DNA of 64,000 nt from Polyangiaceae bacterium. GTDB lineage: Bacteria; Myxococcota_A; Polyangia; Polyangiales; Polyangiaceae. Location: NCBI GenBank assembly GCA_016712345.1, contig JADJRH010000011.1, forward strand, positions 4,774,001-4,838,000, written 5' to 3'. Each line of letters starts with the position of its first letter. The stretch's first letter is position 1. Made by a program: the position numbers and the translations under genes. Of this stretch, positions 61,828 through 64,000 are shown piece by piece. The notes under the pieces were generated by a model. That model saw only the letters and a list, made by a program, of their open reading frames with translations, made no database searches and was not told where the DNA came from.

Positions 61828-64000
61828 TCAAGCGGCCAGATCGAAGCGGTCTGCGTTCATGACCTTGGTCCACGCTGCCACGAAATCGCGTACGAACTTC
61901 TCCTTGCCGTCGTCCTGCGCGTAGACCTCGGCGTACGCGCGGAGGATGGAGTTCGAGCCGAAGACCAGATCCACCCTCGTAGCGGTCCATTTCACCGCGC
62001 CCGTGCTCCGGTCACGAACCTCGTAAAGGCCGTTTCCGGCGGGCGCCCACGCGTAGCGCATGTCCGTGAGGTTCACGAAGAAGTCGTTGGTAAGGACTCC
62101 CATTCGATCCGTGAACACGCCGTGCTTCGTGCCGCCGTGGTTCGTCCCGAGGACACGCATGCCGCCGACGAGCACCGTCATTTCAGGTGCGGTGAGGCCC
62201 ATGAGCTGCGTGCGATCGAGCATCAGCTCCTCCGCGCTGACGGCGTAGTCCTGCTTGAGCCAGTTGCGGTAGCCGTCGTGGATCGGCTCGAGCACCGAGA
62301 AGGACTCCGCGTCCGTCATGGCCTCGGTCGCGTCACCTCGTCCCGGAGCGAAGGGCACGGTCACGTCGACGCCGGCCGCGCGGGCTGCCTGCTCGACACC
62401 GACGTTGCCCGCCAGCACGATCACGTCTGCGACGCTCGCGCCTGTGTCGTTGGCGATGCCCTCAAGCACGCCGAGAACTCGGGCGAGACGGGTCGGCTCA
62501 TTGCCCTCCCAGTCCTTCAGCGGGGCCAGGCGAATGCGGGCGCCGTTCGCACCGCCGCGCATGTCCGAGCTGCGGAAGGTGCGCGCGCTGTCCCAGGCGG
62601 TGCTGACCATGTCGCTCACCGACAGGCCGCTCTTCGCGATGCGCGCCTTGACGGCGTCGACGTCGTACTTGGTGCTGCCGGCGGGAACCGGATCCTGCCA
62701 GAGCAGGTCTTCCTTCGGCACGTCGGGACCGACGTAGCGGGCCTTGGGACCCATGTCGCGGTGCGTGAGCTTGAACCAGGCACGTGCGAACACCTCGGAG
62801 AAATACGCCGGATCCTTGTGGAACCGCTCCGATATCTTCCGGTAGGCGGGATCCTTGATCATCGCCATGTCGGCGTCGGTCATGATCGGGTTGTGCCGGA
62901 TCGACGGGTTCTCGACGTCGACGGGCTTGTCCTCTTCTTTGATGCTGACCGGCTCCCACTGCCAAGCGCCGGCGGGACTCTTCTTGAGTTCCCACTCGTG
63001 CTTGAAGAGCATCTCGAAGTAGCCGTTGTCCCAGCGCGTCGGGTGGGTGGTCCAGGCGCCCTCAAGGCCGCTCGTGACAGTGTCGCGCCCGAAGCCTTTG
63101 CCTTTGGGGTTCTTCCACCCGAGGCCCTGCTCGGTGAGGTCGGCCGCCTCCGGGTTCGGGCCGAGCACGCTCGCGTCGCCGTTGCCGTGGCACTTGCCAA
63201 CCGTGTGGCCGCCGGCAGTGAGCGCGACCGTCTCTTCGTCGTTCATCGCCATGCGCGCAAAGGTGAGACGTACGTCCTCGGCCGTGCGAAGCGGATCGGG
63301 CTTACCGTTCACGCCCTCCGGGTTGACGTAGATGAGGCCCATTTGCACGGCAGCCAGCGGGTTGTCGAGCGTCTCGCGGCTCTGCCCTTCGTACCGGTTC
63401 GCGGCGAGAAACTCTTTCTCGGAGCCCCAGCTGATGTCTTTCTCGGGATGCCAGATGTCTTCACGACCGAAGCCGAAGCCGAACGTCTTCAGGCCCATTG
63501 ACTCATAGGCGACGGTTCCGGCGAGAATGAGGAGGTCCGCCCAGCTCACGTGGTTGCCGTACTTCTTTTTGATTGGCCACAACAAACGGCGCGCTTTGTC
63601 GAGGTTGGCGTTGTCGGGCCACGAGCTGATGGGAGCGAAGCGCTGGTTGCCTGTGCCGGCGCCGCCACGGCCGTCCGCGACGCGGTAGGTGCCGGCCGCG
63701 TGCCAGGCCATGCGCACGAAGAGGCCGCCGTAGTGCCCCCAATCTGCGGGCCACCACGCTTGGCTCTCCGTCATGAGCGCGTGCAGATCCTTTTTCAGCG
63801 CGGCGACGTCGAGCTTCTTCAGCGCCTCGCGGTAGTTGAAGTCGGCACCGAGCGGATTGGTCTTCCGGTCGTGCTGATGGAGGATGTCGAGGTTGAGCGC
63901 CTTCGGCCAGAAGTCCATGGTCGAGGTGCCGACGCTCGTGTTGCCGCCGTGCATGACCGGGCACTTGCCCAGTGCACGGGCCTTGACCTCGGTGGCGTTC
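61828..64000 (-). CDS. katG: Catalase-peroxidase KatG (5' end beyond the window)
   Basis: The frame stays open from the stop at 61828 to the window edge; the last codons read ALGKCPVMHGG, a normal KatG N-terminus just after the start, so the ATG lies outside. The bifunctional haem enzyme shows the distal motif VRMAWHAAGTYR, proximal ALTAGGHTVGKCHG, the adduct Tyr in MGLIYVNPEG, and the C-terminal second domain (GGMRVLGTNHGG, VFGSNSILRAYAEVYAQDD). It detoxifies hydrogen peroxide. No disruption is seen in the visible part. Confidence 0.95.
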   Translation of the reverse strand, partial: NATEVKARALGKCPVMHGGNTSVGTSTMDFWPKALNLDILHQHDRKTNPLGADFNYREALKKLDVAALKKDLHALMTESQAWWPADWGHYGGLFVRMAWHAAGTYRVADGRGGAGTGNQRFAPISSWPDNANLDKARRLLWPIKKKYGNHVSWADLLILAGTVAYESMGLKTFGFGFGREDIWHPEKDISWGSEKEFLAANRYEGQSRETLDNPLAAVQMGLIYVNPEGVNGKPDPLRTAEDVRLTFARMAMNDEETVALTAGGHTVGKCHGNGDASVLGPNPEAADLTEQGLGWKNPKGKGFGRDTVTSGLEGAWTTHPTRWDNGYFEMLFKHEWELKKSPAGAWQWEPVSIKEEDKPVDVENPSIRHNPIMTDADMAMIKDPAYRKISERFHKDPAYFSEVFARAWFKLTHRDMGPKARYVGPDVPKEDLLWQDPVPAGSTKYDVDAVKARIAKSGLSVSDMVSTAWDSARTFRSSDMRGGANGARIRLAPLKDWEGNEPTRLARVLGVLEGIANDTGASVADVIVLAGNVGVEQAARAAGVDVTVPFAPGRGDATEAMTDAESFSVLEPIHDGYRNWLKQDYAVSAEELMLDRTQLMGLTAPEMTVLVGGMRVLGTNHGGTKHGVFTDRMGVLTNDFFVNLTDMRYAWAPAGNGLYEVRDRSTGAVKWTATRVDLVFGSNSILRAYAEVYAQDDGKEKFVRDFVAAWTKVMNADRFDLAA

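Noticed and set aside
61654..63501. Long plus-strand open frame over katG
   Set aside because: KatG on the minus strand is conserved throughout; the plus frame is an antisense shadow.
61828..64000. Truncated katG pseudogene
   Set aside because: The apparent late start is only because the window ends; the frame is open to the edge and its sequence matches the normal KatG N-terminus.

Overview
The window looks like a chromosomal segment of a myxobacterium-like organism (phylum Myxococcota, probably class Polyangia). This is an inference from content: Cys-rich repeats of the myxobacterial disulfide type in a DNRLRE-domain surface protein, a MopE-like Asp/Asn-rich putative metal-binding protein, many lipoproteins, a type VI VgrG and an ADYC-like protein. 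GC is moderate to high. No rRNA, tRNA or CRISPR array was seen.

Layout. (1) 1-7.9 kb: the 3' end of a large secreted Cys-rich protein; a tightly packed three-gene minus-strand module (DUF3696-type ATPase, TOPRIM-like protein, DUF262 protein) that looks like an anti-phage cassette; and an exosortase-like membrane protein overlapping a secreted protein that ends in a membrane anchor. (2) 8-24 kb: lipoproteins, an erythromycin-esterase-like enzyme, an ATPase fused to a PD-(D/E)XK-type domain, a zinc-ribbon/beta-propeller protein, an M28 peptidase, and a radical SAM gene next to a very large glycosyltransferase-sulfatase fusion. (3) 24-34 kb: a VgrG with a transglutaminase/papain-like C-terminal domain, split by an in-frame TGA, and a downstream partner gene; an ATPase/TPR gene pair; a ferritin-like protein with a UDP-glycosyltransferase; and two small redox enzymes. 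(4) 35-40 kb: the inorganic-carbon transporter genes dabB-dabA with a divergent LysR gene. (5) 40-45.5 kb: RhuM, LysR/DoxX and a TetR-controlled operon (VOC, TfoX-C, TetR), then MAPEG.

(6) 45.5-61.2 kb is an accessory region rich in repeats and broken genes: a seven-unit 43-bp palindromic tandem array; a trypsin-dockerin gene bracketed by 45-bp direct repeats; a gene with two decayed copies; a frameshifted vapBC-like pair; a complete type I restriction-modification operon (hsdM-hsdS-immA/irrE-DUF4411-hsdR) whose HsdR carries a LexA-like S24 domain; a RhuM remnant joined to a DUF429 3'-end duplicate; and a DUF429 gene interrupted by an IS481-family element. (7) 61.3-64 kb: dps and the 3' part of katG, an oxidative-stress pair.

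The octamer TGGGTAGA is strongly over-represented from 1 to about 38 kb and almost absent after 43 kb, consistent with a compositional boundary near 42-43 kb. Several modules (ATPase/TOPRIM/DUF262, the type I system, ATPase/TPR, vapBC, RhuM) suggest a genome rich in conflict and defence genes.
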